In this document: piece by piece, positions 10,000-23,300 of the stretch | How the letters are laid out: every line of letters begins with the position of its first letter | Position numbering within the stretch: the stretch's first letter is position 1 | DNA from: Tragulus kanchil | Lineage: Eukaryota; Chordata; Mammalia; Artiodactyla; Tragulidae | Direction of reading: 5' to 3' | NCBI GenBank assembly: GCA_022376925.1 | Contig: JAIOJX010000001.1 | Coordinates: forward strand, 2,108,001-2,172,000 | DNA: 64,000 nucleotides | Notes under the pieces: generated by a model | Seen by the model: only the letters and a program-made list of their open reading frames with translations | Database searches by the model: none | Told to the model about the DNA's origin: nothing | Program-made: the position numbers and the translations under genes

Positions 10000-12900
10000 G
10001 CTCCGGAGGGCCCCTCAGCAGCAGGAGGTGAGGGTGAGGCCCTAAAGCCAGAGGTCCAGGGTTTGACCCCGTGTGAAGGCGGCTTTGCCTGGATGTCCCA
10101 TGGGCAGGGAGCCACCTGCCCCTCTCAAGGGCTGGCTCTCCAGGTGTCCCTGCCTTGGGCCTCCTGGTCCCATAGAGATCAGAAGGGACAGGAAGAGGAG
10201 GCCGAGGTCCCAGGACAGCTTCTTCATCCTCTTGTGCCAGTAGATGCTCCATGTGGACACAGGCGTGGCATGAGAGCATTCCTGATGTGGTCACAGCAGC
10301 TCCTAGGCTGACATCCAGTGCTACGACCAGAGAGTTCGAGACTCCCCCAAGCCTACCGTCCAGGCAGGCCCAGGCCTGTCAGCCCATAGTGGCAACTCTG
10401 GGCCCCTCCAGACTCGCACCGCCCCAGCAGCGTGTGCGTAGCCAGGCCGGTCCCAGAGCCTCCGGGTGAGCACATGACAGCCACCCAAAGGCACGCCGGT
10501 GTCATCCTTGTTCCTGGAAACCTTCTGGTCTCGCTGCTCAGGATGAAGCTTGGGGTCCCTGCAGCCTCGAGGTTCTTCCCCATCTCATTTGCAAGGGTCC
10601 CCCATTTTCATGGTCTCAACCCCTTTTTCCATCTGAGTGAAGAATTTGTTTTGAGTGGGCTTCCTCCTGGCACAGATGGCCTGGGCTGGCTGCAAGCCCA
10701 GGGCACTGGATGGGTGGGTGACCGACAACCCAGCTTGCCAGCTCCATCTGGAGCAGACGACAGAGGCCCGGGAAAGGGAGGGAGAGACAGCCCTGTCACT
10801 TTGCCTCTCCCGGAGAACCTTAAACTCAGACCATCCTCAGCCTGGCCTCCCCCCTGTATCATTTCTCCCCCAGATCCTGTGGCAGGCCCAGCCACTTCTC
10901 CCACAGAGTGTCTCATGCCATGAGGAATGCACTTCTCCTGAAATGTCTCTCTCACACACACGCACTCCACCAGAGGATGTGGCGGTGAGTCCTTTAACGG
11001 CCTTTTCTTACTGAGGAATCTCAGGAATAGGGGGAGTGTGGCCTGGAGGGTCCCCCATCCTTCAAAAGCACCCCTCTCTTGGAACAAGGCCTTCTACCCC
11101 GGCAGATGCAGTTGAAGCCAATCTGCCCTCTCTTCCTTGCTGGAAAGGTAAACCTTGAACTTCAGCTTCCTTTGATTGGTTGTTGGGGAGCCCTAGGTCA
11201 GTTTCCCCAGCACCCTGGGGTCTGCTGCAGCCTCGGGGCCAACATGCTTTCAGGGCCCTCTTGCCTGACTCCCTGCACAGCTCCCGCCAACAACCCATTT
11301 CTCCAGGGCAGGGAGGCCAGCGGGTGATGCCGCCTGGTCGCTCTACGTTTCTGTGCCCCTGGCACAAGGCAAGGTGGCTCGCGTGGCTGCCACAGCCACC
11401 ACTGCTCGCTGCCAGCCCGTCCCTGCCACAGTGAGGCCAGTACCCGTCAACGGGTCGCATTTTCCAGCCTGTTTTCCAAGCACTGATACATGGCCAAGTT
11501 TCCCCCACGATCCGGAGTTTGGTTCATTGCTCAGGTCTGCGGGGCCCCGCCGTCTCTGCGGACGCCCGCCCCCCGCCCCAGCCCCTCCCAGGCGGACCTG
11601 CCCTTCAGCTCCGCTCTCAGTTCCTGACCTGCCCAGGGTTCCCTCAGGAGCTCCAGAGTCGTCCACTCCCCGCAGCCCTCTCTGCCTCCCTGAGCTTGCA
11701 CACATCCCCAGACAGAAAGTTCTCTCCCTTTCCAGGCAGTCAGCTAGTGTTTCGACAGTGCCCCTCTGAAAGAAGCGCTTCTTTGTATTGAGTTTGAGTC
11801 CACATTTCTTGAGGCTTCTACCACTTGGCAGTGCTTTCTACCCCTCCCAGAGAGGCCCGGTAGTCTCCGCTCCCATCCCAGTCTCCAGTCTTTCCCGTGG
11901 AGGAGGCCTGCGAGGTGCCATGATTCGGGGCTAGTGTGGGTGGGAAAGCTGCTGCCGCCTCCATAAGCGGAGGGCTGACCGGTGGGCTCTCCATGCAGGC
12001 GACGCACCCTGCGACCCTTCGAGATGCTCTTCTCCCCTCAGGACCCTGAAAATCCCTTCACACTCCCCCCTGTGCCATAGACAGAGCTGCTGAGCCCGGG
12101 AAGGGCTGTTTAGACGGCTGGCTCCACAGAGCTGGGCGGAGAAGGGAAATTTCTTCCAGAACACACAGGCGCTGGTTTCTTCCTGATCGTCAGGAGCAGA
12201 GGATATGGGGAGGGTGGAGAGGCCACCACACTGCCATGGTTTCTCCCGCCAAATTCCCTCGTCCTAGGAAAGATCCACAGAAAAACCCACAAGAATTTGT
12301 ACGTCTGAGCTAGGGCTGTGATGGAAATAAAAAAGAAAAAAAAAAAAAAACCAGAAAAAGAGGAAAAAAGATAAAAAAAAAAAGCCCCCAAACTCCCTAC
12401 AGCCTTTAGCGGCCAGAAGAACCCAAGTCAGCAGCCACGTTGAAGGGGAAGAGGATCTTAAGGTTCTTAAGGATCTTTTGCAAATCTCTGGGTCCCTGGG
12501 CTGGGGTGTCCTTCAGCTCAAGTTCAGGGCCTCTGTGTTTTCAGAAGAGCTTGCAATTCCAAAGGATTCACTAGGGAATCAGGCCCTGCTCCCTAGCGAA
12601 TCTCTTAGCTCAGACTCCTGCCCATCCCTTTCCTCCCAGAAAAGGGCCGAGCCCTCTTCCATCCCTCAGAGGACTGCAGTCCCCTCCTGCCAGGTCCCTA
12701 GATCTCCTGGCCTCTAGACCTGGCCCCCGAGCCCACTCTCCTGGAGACGGGCACGGTGGAGCACAGAGCAGGGACAAACTCTGGAGAGAACTAAGGCGGG
12801 CTGGCAGCAGCCCCTTGCTGCTGGTTCCCCACTCCCTGGGCATCAGCCACTCTCCAGCTCCTCCCCACCTCATCTGATCGGCAGGTTCCCGGCTGGCGGC

Positions 12901-13080
12901 ATTCACTGAGCTGGGGGTTTTTGAGGTGTGGCAGAGGACAGGCTGACGAACATCATTTCAGACTCATTGAGTTTGAGGAGCCTGAGAGGTACAAAGACAT
13001 TTGTAAGCGGACAAGGAGGCACAGAGCCTTCCAGAAGGTCAAAGGCAGACTGGAGGAGGGGTAGGTGAAAGCAGCAGGGC
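10000..13080. other. Intergenic DNA, no gene recognised
   Basis: Mostly GC-rich unique-looking sequence. An A-rich low-complexity stretch occurs at about 12,325-12,385. No exon with support was found. Confidence 0.5.
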
Positions 13081-13084
13081 CCAC

Positions 13085-13295
13085 CATAATAATAGTAAAC
13101 ATGTACATAGTGCTTTTCACATGCCGGGTATTGGCCTAGGTATTTTTATACAAATTATTACCTCATTCCACCCTCATGGCAACCCAATGAGACAAGTACT
13201 CTCATCCACATTAGGTGAGCACTAAGAAGCACAGAGAGGTTAGGTAACCTGCCCAAAGACACACAGCTGGGGGCGGATTCGAATGCAGAAAACCG
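13085..13295 (-). repeat. MIR SINE (antisense)
   Basis: Shows the complement form of MIR: a tgcttttcacatgccgggta-like segment, then agagaggttaggtaacctgc and cacacagctggg. Degraded as expected for an ancient mammalian SINE. Confidence 0.75.
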
Positions 13296-13369
13296 CTCTC
13301 TAACTACAGCTCTGAGGATCGAAAACGGAGACAGAGACCTGCGCTGGAAGGTGGGATGCTCAAGTTCCA

Positions 13370-14300
13370 CTTCTGTCCCACCACGCAGGTTCCCATTCAA
13401 CCTCCCGCGGAGAAGCCGACCAGGGCAGGAGCGCCCTCTCCTGGAGGATGCTCTTCCTTGTCGCGTCCTCGTACCGGGCCCGGGGCGGGAGCCTAGCGCG
13501 CGAACCTGGGACCCAGCGCCGGCCCCGGCTCCTCCCCTTTCCTCGAGGTCAGCCTCCTGGGCAGAGCGGCGGGCCAATGGGAAAGCGCGGTGGGCGGGCG
13601 GTGTCTTCGCGTCCCGTGCCGGCTCCTGCGCACGCGGATAGGCGGGAGGAACGCGGAGCGTGTCGATTGATTGGCAACTGGAACGGCCAGTCCGCCGGGG
13701 GCGTGGGCGGGGCGCGACTCCCAGCGGGAAACATGGCTGAGCTGGGTTTTGGCGGCGGCGGAGGCTACGAAGATGAGAGTGACGACAGTTCGTCTCGGGC
13801 GGCCGTGGAGGTCTTCGCGAAGCTGAAGGTGCCGCGAGGCCTGGGAGCTGCCCCGGGGCGGCGGGGCCTGGGCGGAGGGGCGGGCACGGCCTGTGGCGGA
13901 AGTCGGCGGGACCCGCTGCGCGGGGCGGCTCGGCTCGCGGCAGGGCCTGGCAGTGCCAGCACCTGAGCTTCTGTTGCGGGGCTGCTTTAAGACCCGGCCG
14001 GGGCGCGGAGGGAGTGGAGGGCGGGGAAGTGGGGCCGGAGCCGCGCCTCGTCTCGGAGGTCGCCGGAGCCTGCCTCCCGCCCTGAGTCCGCGCCAGTGCC
14101 CGCGGCTGCGGTGGCGAAGAGGCCCTCCCCGCGAGGCCGGGCAGCGGCCCTGGGGCTGCTCCCCGCGGCCCCTCGTCCCTGCTCCTTGCCCCTCCGCGAC
14201 GCCTCTCCCACGCCTGCCCCTGCCTCCCTCCGCGATCGGCCCGTGGGCCCTCGCCCTCCCCATTCCCTTTGCTCCCACGGCCGAGGTCGGAACCTCGCCG
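13370..14300 (+). promoter_or_regulatory. HAUS7: HAUS7 CpG-island promoter
   Basis: CpG-dense region around the first exon. It carries a CCAAT box (13574-13578), an inverted CCAAT (13670-13674) and GC boxes, including gggcggggcg at 13705-13714, about 20 bases before the start codon. No TATA box is evident, consistent with a housekeeping promoter. Confidence 0.75.
13733..13828 (+). CDS. HAUS7: HAUS7 exon 1 (coding part)
   Basis: Residues 1-32: a glycine-rich, acidic N-terminus then [10 protein letters not shown]. Phase 0 end at donor gtgccg. Confidence 0.95.
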
Positions 14301-17300
14301 TAACCCCTAGTTGCTACCAAGTCAGAATGACGCTTGCGCCTCGAGGGGACGTCCGGAAAGGAGGCGAAGTGGCGGGAAGCTGGAGCCACGGAAGAGGGCT
14401 GCCAGTGTGTGTGTGTGACCTGCCTGGAGGGTTCTGGGAGGCCGGGAACACGGATGAACAGAGGTGCGCTGAGGGCGTGGTTACTGATGTGTGTTTCAGT
14501 CTTTCGCGGATGTTGGCTTTCTAAAACTTCCTGGCTTTCCCTTTTCTTGCTTAGGACCTCAAGTGCCCCTTCCTTAAGGGTCTTTATATCACAGAACCAA
14601 AGACCATTCAGGAACTGCTCTGTAGCCCCTCGAAGTACCGCTCGGAAATCGTGGAATGGATGTATACACGGTAACAGCCTGCTTTCATCCTCCTCACTCT
14701 TAGGATACTCGGGCAGCCCTCAACCCACGGGGGAAGATGGGATTCGTTCTTTCTATGAGGAGGTGTCCTCCATCCCTGGTCACTGCAGCCACCAAAGTCC
14801 CAGCTCCTTGAGGACACCCATTCGTGTCTGAGGAGTGGTGCCCCAGTGAGGATGTGTCTGCGTGCAACAGCATACTGCGACCTGGGGTTGGGGGCTCAGA
14901 TGAGAACTGAGGCCGTGCTCAAATCTGGGGAGAAGGTGCCCTGGGCAGTGCTTCAGCTTATCTGTTCACCACCTTGCTCAAGCTGAGCCTGGCTTCTGAA
15001 CGTTTTTCTTGCTGTAACTACTACTTTCGGAGCTGGCAGGGATCTGGGAAATGATGTACTTCAGACCTTTCGTTTTCAGACTGGGAAGCTGAGGTTCGGG
15101 GTGGAGTCGAGATCTGTCTGGGGTCTTGCCACCGAGGGGTGGCAGGCGGGACCGAGATCCCATTTCCCACTCATTTGGGTCTTGGTGCAGCTGTGTGTGC
15201 ACCTAGCACTGTGCAAGGGAAGCAGAGTCTGCTCAGGTCTCTGCCTGGCACACGTACGCCTATACAGCCTTCGAAGACCTGACGCTCACGTCCTATCTCC
15301 TTTTCAAAAAGTCTCCAGGTCCCAGGGCAAAACGTATCCCTCTTTTCTCTGGACACCCATAGCCTTCAGAGCACACCCCTGCCAGAGCGCTTAGCCTGTC
15401 GGCTGTGTCTTGGCCACTGTCCTGTCCGGCTTTCCAGAGCGCTGGGAGCTGCTGGAGGGGAGGGGAGGCGCTGGGGGCAGGGGATGGGCAGGGCTAGTGC
15501 GGGGGTCTTGACCATAGGAGGGAAGCCCACGTCAGGTTGTAGAGAGGCTCTCGTAAGAGGGAGCCCAGAGTTGCCTGGCCCAGGTGGAAGCTGGGAGCCA
15601 GGGCCCTCTGCTAGCCAGAGTGGGGATGGATGAGAGTCTGGTTACAGTCCTCAAATGCTTTCAGTTCTTTTTAAAATACAAGAAACAGAATCCTTTTAAG
15701 AAGCAACCAGGCAGTGTCCAGTTGATTTTTATGATCCCAAGCTGGCAGAAGTGCCGTAGGCCTCTCGATGGCCAGAGGATTTCACAGAGTCCAGCTTCTC
15801 CCAGTATCCTGTTGGCTTCTTTGCACATGGCTGCACCACTTCATCCTCGTTTAGGGCCACCTGTTCACGCCTTCCGGGTGGAACCTGGGAACTGCATGCA
15901 GCATTGAAGTGGGGCGCTGGGCATGGTGATCTTGGTAGCTCCTATGCCAAGCTGGCCCTCGGCATGGGCAGGGCAGAGCCACAGGGCCCCTGGGTCGCTG
16001 GGTTCAAGTCTTTTGGTTTCCTTGGCTCCCAAAGAGCTGTACCTGCTTTTGAGGCCTTGAGCTCTCTTAGTTTTTGCCCTGCGCCCTGCTGCTTCAGGAA
16101 GATCAGCTTCTTTAGTGTGTTGAAGTGGTTTGCCGTGGTCTGGCCTGGTGGATCAGTGAGTGCTGTCTGCTCTCTGGCACTTTGGGAATGGTGCCTGGCA
16201 GCCAGGCCCGGGGCCAGCCTCCTAGGCTTTTCGCAGGGTGGGGGCTCTCTCCTGACCCTCCTGGCCCAGAATGAATGGCTGCCGTAGTGAGTAATGAGAA
16301 GAGATGGCTCACTGGAAAAGACCCCGATGCTGGGGAAACAGAAGGCAGGAGGAGCAGGGAGGACAGAGGGCGAGATGGCTGGAGGCAGCACCGAGGCAAT
16401 GGACCTGCGTCTGAGCAGGCTCTGGGAGGCGGCGAGGGACAGGGCAGCCCAGAGTCGGACACCACTGAGCCACTGAACCGAGCTGAATCAGTAATGAAGA
16501 CGGGGTGCAGCGGAGGTTGCTGCCCTGCCCTCCTCGTTCCTGCAGTCCTGCGGTGGCGGAGGGGTGGGCTGGGTCGGCTCAGGGTGGCCCCGTCAGCTCG
16601 CAGGGCCACAGTGTGGGTGGAGCAGGGATGGCTTCAGAGAAAGAACAGTGAGCCTTTTCCATTGAGCACCTGTGCTGCCCTCTCCCACCACGAAGAACCA
16701 GTTATCTCGTCTCTAAGGTGAGGCCTGCCGCCCACCCCCGCCCCCTGCTGGAGCGGGCATGGACCTGGCCCCAGTCCGCCGGGACTCCCTGGCCGGCAGC
16801 TGGAGCGCACCTCGTGTGGCCTCGGCGTCGTGCCAGGCCTGGAGCTCGGGGCTGGGCTCAGCGCTCAGGGAGCGTCCGCTCAGGGAGGAGGCCTGGGCTG
16901 TGTGGCTGGTGATGGCCAGCAGCGTGCCGCCGCCCTTTCCTTCCTTTGCATGTGGTCTGAGTCTGGAAGTGGCTCTGCCCATCAGCTTTGCATTTTAAAG
17001 AAGCTTGCAAGTGGCCACTGTCCGTTCATCTGTGCAGTATCATCCGCCAGGCCGGGGGGACAGCTAGGATGGCTATCTGCCCACCCTGGAGGCTGGACTG
17101 TTACCCCAAAGCTGGTCACACTAGGAGCCTTCAAATGACTCAGCTGTGACCTGGGGGACCGTCATTGCCTGTTGACTTATGTTAGTTTAAAAACAAGCCG
17201 TGCGTATGTTTAAAGAGCTAAGCATGGGCGTTTGCTCATGGTGGATTATTCTGTGACAAGAGGCTGCTGTTACTCATTCGTTAAAGCTCACTGGCCACCT

Positions 17301-20300
17301 TTTCAGTACTGCTGTTCTGTTAGGGCCAGAAACACAGAACAGCAAGTCAGTTCCTGACCTCCGTAAGCTCGTCGCCTGGGAGGTGAGAGCCCAGTGGAAG
17401 GCCTGTGCCCAGGGCGGGAGGGATGCCAGTGTGGCTGCAGGCACGTGGCTTCCCTGGGGCGGCGGTGGCAGCGGCCGTGGGCTTCGTGGAGTAAGTGGGA
17501 ACCGACGCCGTGTGCCTGGCTTGGGAGGGAGGAAAAGAGAAGAGCCTGCAGGTGGAGACGGGTAGGCACTCTTGTGCGCACAGAGGTGCAAGAGGGGCAC
17601 AGGCCGGGCCTGTGACGATGCTGAAGCAGGGAGGGGCCTTTTTGCACATCCTCAGGGCAGACCTGGACCACAATTTCAAGCAAAGCCAGCCCCTGGGTTC
17701 CTCCTAGGAAAGGTGTCAGAGCTCTGAGAAATTCAGTGTTTTCCTCTTGGGCAGTCATTTCATCTTTTTTTTTTAATGAGAATTTTAATTCCAGTATTCA
17801 AATCCACATTTCTGAGGTAAACTTTAAGAAATATTTTGGATTTTTGCTTCTCTGGTAATTCATGGAGTGGCAGTCACAAAAGATTAGGCATTTTAAAGTA
17901 AGTTTTCCAGGGGCCTTTAGCACCTGGGCACGGAGATGCCCTTTGGAGGCCGTCTGTCTGTAAGGAGTGGCGTGAGGCCCCGCAGCCCGCTCAGGCCTGC
18001 TTGTGCTCTTTCTCTGCAGGATCTGCCCCTCCTGGCACGAGAGGTTCAGGTCACTGAAGGGAGCCTCAGCTGAGCTGAAGATCCAAGGTGGGTCTCCGTT
18101 ATGGGAATTTGGTGTTGAATGGTGGATTCTGGGTCATTCTGACCTGGTCCATGGCCTCCTTAGCAGGTTGTAATGTCCCATGGACGGGGGTTTTCCATGG
18201 ATGTTTCTAGAGCCTACTGGAATCTGCTCTCCCGTGAGCATGTGAAGGGGACCCTGCAAGCCCACCCACTGAGGGGCTGGGGTCAGAGACGGCCACTCTG
18301 GCTGACGCCGCCGGTGGTCGGGCCGTGTGGTGCTGGGCGGACACGTGCCTGCGACACGAGGCATCCCTGGGAGTGGGCCGGGCAGGTCTCCGTGGGGGCT
18401 TATCGTGGAACCCCTTCTTTTCGATCCTTTTTTGGCAGAAACTGTCCTTAACCCAGCAACGAGCATTAGGTAAAAGGGAGCGAATTGCAGTCCCGAAGGT
18501 GCTGGCTAGCTCTGCCTCCACACAGCGGTGTTTCCAAAGGCCCAGCCTTCCATGGGCCTGCTTTGCCCTGCCCCTGCTCTAGGGTAGGTGCGCTGGATCC
18601 CACATTCCTGATCTGTGCCCTTGCTGGCACTGCCACGTTAGTTATCCCCATGCTGGCACGTCCGTCACTGTCCTCCTGATGGGGCCGCATCGAGGCCGGG
18701 CCAGCCTGGTCATCAGGCTATAGCTGAGTCCTCTAGCGTGCATGCACAGGTGCTGAGCATGGTCTTGCCGTTCCTAGCCTCAGTCTCCTCTGTGTGAAGA
18801 GTGGGTGGTCAGTTCAGCCTTGCCCCCCTGTGGGGGTGCACTGGGCGGCAGAGCAGGTGGTGGCCGTGGGCACTTGTTAAAGAATATCACTGGGAGAAAC
18901 CGGCACACAAGGGAGGCGGATCAGAAGTCACCTGTCGTGTGAGAGGTATTTAAGCAGCGCCTGCCACGCACCCATCCCCTCATGCTGCTCCCTCAGAGCC
19001 TGCCTGCTAACTCGGCGACGGGGCCCACAGGAGGCAGCGACGTCCTCAGTGCAGCAGGTGGTGAGGAGTGAGGAGTGCTGCAGACAGAAGCAGGTGGAGA
19101 CAAAGTGGCGCTCGGGTCGGGTGGGAGAGGGCGGGACTGTTGACCGAAGACGGCTGGGGAAGGCCTGCGTTTAGAAACGGCAGAGCCACGGGGGAAGGAA
19201 GGAAGGGAGCCAGGCAGCTCGCAGGAGGCGGCGCAGCAAGCGCCCGGGCCTGAGGAGGAGCGGCCCGGAGGCCGCCGTGGAGTCCGGAGCGAGGAGCCCG
19301 GCTGGGGCGAGGTCTGAGGGTGACGGGGCCAGATCAGGCCCGGTCTTGCGGCCTGCAGGAGGACGTAGGCCTGTGTTCCGAGGTGGGCCGTGGCCTGGCT
19401 GGGTTTAAGGAGGCCCCCGGGCTGCTGTGCTGAGACGGGTGTGGAGGAGCGGAAGAGGGGAGCACTGCCCAGATCCTGGGTTTACAGTGAAGGGATGGTT
19501 GGCTGGACTCGATGAGACTTGGATGTGGGGCTATACAGCGATTTGGGGTCGGGGGGCGTGGGCTGAGCACATGAGCTTGAGGCGTAGGTGGCATGTACCA
19601 GCTGTCTCCAGGGCGACCGAGGCCTTCACACAGATGCCCTGCTTGCTTCTACCACCAGACCCTCCAAAGCAGGTGCCAGAGGTCTGCCGCTTCTGCCCCT
19701 GAGGCCCGTGGTGGGAGCTGGGAGGGGTAAGGGCATGGCCGCAGGGCTGGGTGGGGCTGTAGAGCCTGCGTTGACCCCAGGCTTTCTGGCTCCAAGTCCT
19801 GGCCTTTCTCGGTATACCAGCTGGTTACTCAGAAAATGCCCGGGGTTCCCTGGAAGACGTGGCTGGCATTCCTTGTACCGCACAGGGACTCACTTTCCTC
19901 ATCTGTGAAATGGAAGAGTTGCCGCCTCCTAGGGCTGCCGCCAAGGTGAAGGGGCGTGGTGGTGTGGGAGGCATGTAGCGAGTTGACAAGTGGGAGACGG
20001 TTCCTTCTGTTTTGGCTTGGCGAGGTCTCTGCAAGGGGGCACACGGCGTGGTTGGAAGGCCCCCTGTCCTCCGTGGGCTCCTCAGGCAGCTGGCTGGCTT
20101 CTGCTAGAAGGCAGAGTTCCCTGTGTGGAAGAGCCCTGAGGGTGACCTCTCATGTTGCGTGAGGAAGCGAGCCCCCGGAGACGGGCAGTGACCTGGCCCC
20201 TGAGTGTGTCTTCCACCTGCCTCCTTGCTTGCCTCACGGGCTCCGGGCTGGCGCTGGAGCCGGAGCACCTCTGCCAGGGAAGCGCGGGGTGCTTTGCACG

Positions 20301-23300
20301 GCTGCGTGGCACCCTTGCCCGTTTGGGTGGGCGTCTGCGGTAGCTGGATCCTTGTGTTCCGACAGTGATGGTGAAACTGGGCCACGAGCTGCTGTTGTGC
20401 GGGCTGGACGACCAGGAGCTCCTGAGGGTAAGCGAGGGCCTCCGTGGCGCTGGGGTGAGCAGGCGGAGGCCCTCTTCCCTCGGGCCAGGCCCTGCTTCTT
20501 AGCCCTTAGGGCAGGAGCCCGTAGGATTCCTTTGGGTGGACCCCAGCCATCCCTGAGACGAGGTGGGGGTGCGTAGGCGAGAAGGCCGAGGAGGCGCTCT
20601 GGCGTATGACCACAGGGGCGGAGAGCACAGCCCCTTCATACACGCCGGCACCGTGGTAAATAATGGTCACAGCCACCCTAGGCAGGAGGTCCTTGTATTC
20701 CATCTCCCAGGGAAGGTGCCAGACAGCTCTCAAGCTTACCCAGTGACAGAGCCTGGCCTGTAACTCCGGCTTCTGGCTCCTGAGCCCATACACTTTCCCC
20801 CGGGGCTACCCACCGCTGGGTCTCCATACAAAGGCAACTGCCTTTAAACCTCCCGTTTAATTAAACAAATATTCGTAAACCCTGCTCCCTACCCTTAAAG
20901 TTTAAGAAGAATATTTGAAATAATTATTTCCACAGTTTGCCTGTTGTAAATAATGATGCTATGACTGTTCCTTACACTTTTTTGACAGAAGACCTGTTTT
21001 CAGTTTTCTTTAGTATATATTAATAGCTACGAGTGAAATTGTTTACCTTTTTGAATTTTTTGGAATATGTTTAACGTTTTGAAGAACACCAAGTGTTTTT
21101 CAAAGTGGCTGCATCATTGTATTCTCAGCAGAAGTATATGTGAGAATTTCTTACGTCTTCACCGACACTTGGTATTGTTTATCTTTTTGATACCAGCCAT
21201 CCTGATGGGTGTGAAGGGCTCTCTCATTGTGGTTTTGATTTGCATTTCCCTGATGACTAACGATGTTTAACATCTTTTCATGTGCTTCTGAGTCATCTGT
21301 GTATCTTCTTTGGAGAAATGTCTATTCTTTTGCCCACGTTTTAACTGGGTTGTCTTTTTATTATTGACATGTAAGAATTCTTTATGTATTCTGGATACAA
21401 GTCACATCAGACATTTGATTTACAAATATTTTCTCCCATTTTGTGGATTGTCCTTTCACTTTGCCGACATGTCCTTTGGAGCACAAATGTTTTGAACTTT
21501 GTTGTTGAGATCCACTTTATCTGTTTGTCTTTAGTTGCTTGTGATTTTGGTTTCATATATAAGAATCTATTGCCAAATCCAAAGTCATTATGATCGGCAC
21601 CTATGTTTCCTTCTAAGAGTTTTGTAGTTTTATCTCTTGTATTTTGGGTCTTTGACCCATATTGAGTTAGTTTTATGTATGGCTCTGAGGTACGTAGCCA
21701 GCTTCATTCTTCTGCGTGTGGCTGTGCAGTTTTTCCAGTACCATTTGTTGAACAGACCATTTTCTCCTCATTGGAGTGTTTTGGCATCTTTGTTGAAAAT
21801 CAGTTAACATAAAACTGATGCTTTATTTCTGGATTCTCCATTCTAATCCATTGATGTATATGACTGTCCCATGTCAGTCGCACAATGCCTTGATTATTAC
21901 AGCTCTTCAGTGAATTGTGAATCCTCCAGCTTTGCTCTTTCTAAGATTGTTTTGGCTATTAGGGGTGCCTTGAATTTCCATATGAATTTTAGAGTCAGTT
22001 TGTCAGTTTGTACAAAAAAGCCAACTGAGATTTTTGGTGGAGATTGTGTTAAATCTGTAGATCCCTTTGGCTGATATTGCCATCACCCATATTAAATCTA
22101 TCTATCCTCGAACGTGGACTGTCTTTCCATGTAGTTTGCTTTTCTTTAATTTCTCTTTGAGACGTTCCGTAGCGTTAGTGCGCAGGTGTGGGGCACGTAG
22201 TCTCTCGTGAGCTGGCGGGGCTCCAGGAGCGGATCTGCTGAGGAGAGGGTGGCCGGCGACCCGGGCAGCTGGTCCGGGCTTTGCGAGGTCCTGAATGACG
22301 CTTGGGCTCGTGTTTCTGCCCAGGCTTTCCCCTGTCTAGACAGGGTCCCGCACCCCACCGCCTGGCCCACGGCCCCCTTCAGGCGTCTCATTTGGACTTG
22401 GTGTCATTGGGGCAGGTTGGGAGAATGGGACAAGAGGCTAATGCACAGCTGGTGGCAGGCTGCGGGCATGAAGGTGGCAATACCACGTGCTTCCAGAGAC
22501 CGTAGTCCCTCCAGTGTGGCTGCGCAGCTGGGAGCCAGGCCCATAGGGACTGGCAGGCAGCTTCAGCCATGAGGCTTGTGGACGGGGCACTGAGCTGCAA
22601 ACGTGATAGCAGAATGTGACCCAGTCCCCAGATCTGCTCCCGCCCCAGGGCTGCCCCGCCCCAGTTGCCGCCAGGAGCCCCGCTCCCTCTCAGCCCACTG
22701 TAAAGGCCGATGCTTCTTGGAGGCCTTTGAACGGGAGTCGCCAGTGGCGCGGGCGGAGCGCATCACTCTGCCGCGGTTCCCAGGGCGGCGGGGGCAGGGA
22801 GGCGCTCGAGCCGAGGCCTGGCCTAGCTTCCTCTCAGCAGCCTGGCCATGCAGGGCTCTCAGAGCAGGCTGGGTCTCATCGTGGGGATTGACTCGGGAAG
22901 GAGTTGAGGTTGGACTGCTCTCTGCTGGGAGTCCCAGCCGCCTCTGGGGATGAGTCCTTGTTCCTCACAAATAGTAGGTTTGGCACCAGCCCCATCCACA
23001 GCCTGTCTTGCTGTGCCAGCGGCCCCAGGCCAGTCCCCGACGCTGCTGAGTGGAGGCCTGGTGGCTGGTGACCCGGTGGGGCTGGCTCTGGTGTGGGGAC
23101 GCGGGCCCATCTGGCTGGTGAGTGCACATCACCTTCCCTACCCAGGGCCAGGCCTGCGCCCAGAAGCAGCTGCGCTTCATGGACCAGCTGCTGGACGTGG
23201 GCTGCATCCTGACTCTTCAAGACTCCAGCTGCCCCAGGTACGGGTTGGGACGGGCCCTCCCTAGAACCGGCACATCTCCCTGCTCCTGCAGTGGCAGCTG

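Noticed and set aside
13493..14389. 298-aa minus-strand open frame
   Set aside because: Runs antisense through the HAUS7 promoter and exon 1 in a CpG island; no recognisable protein.
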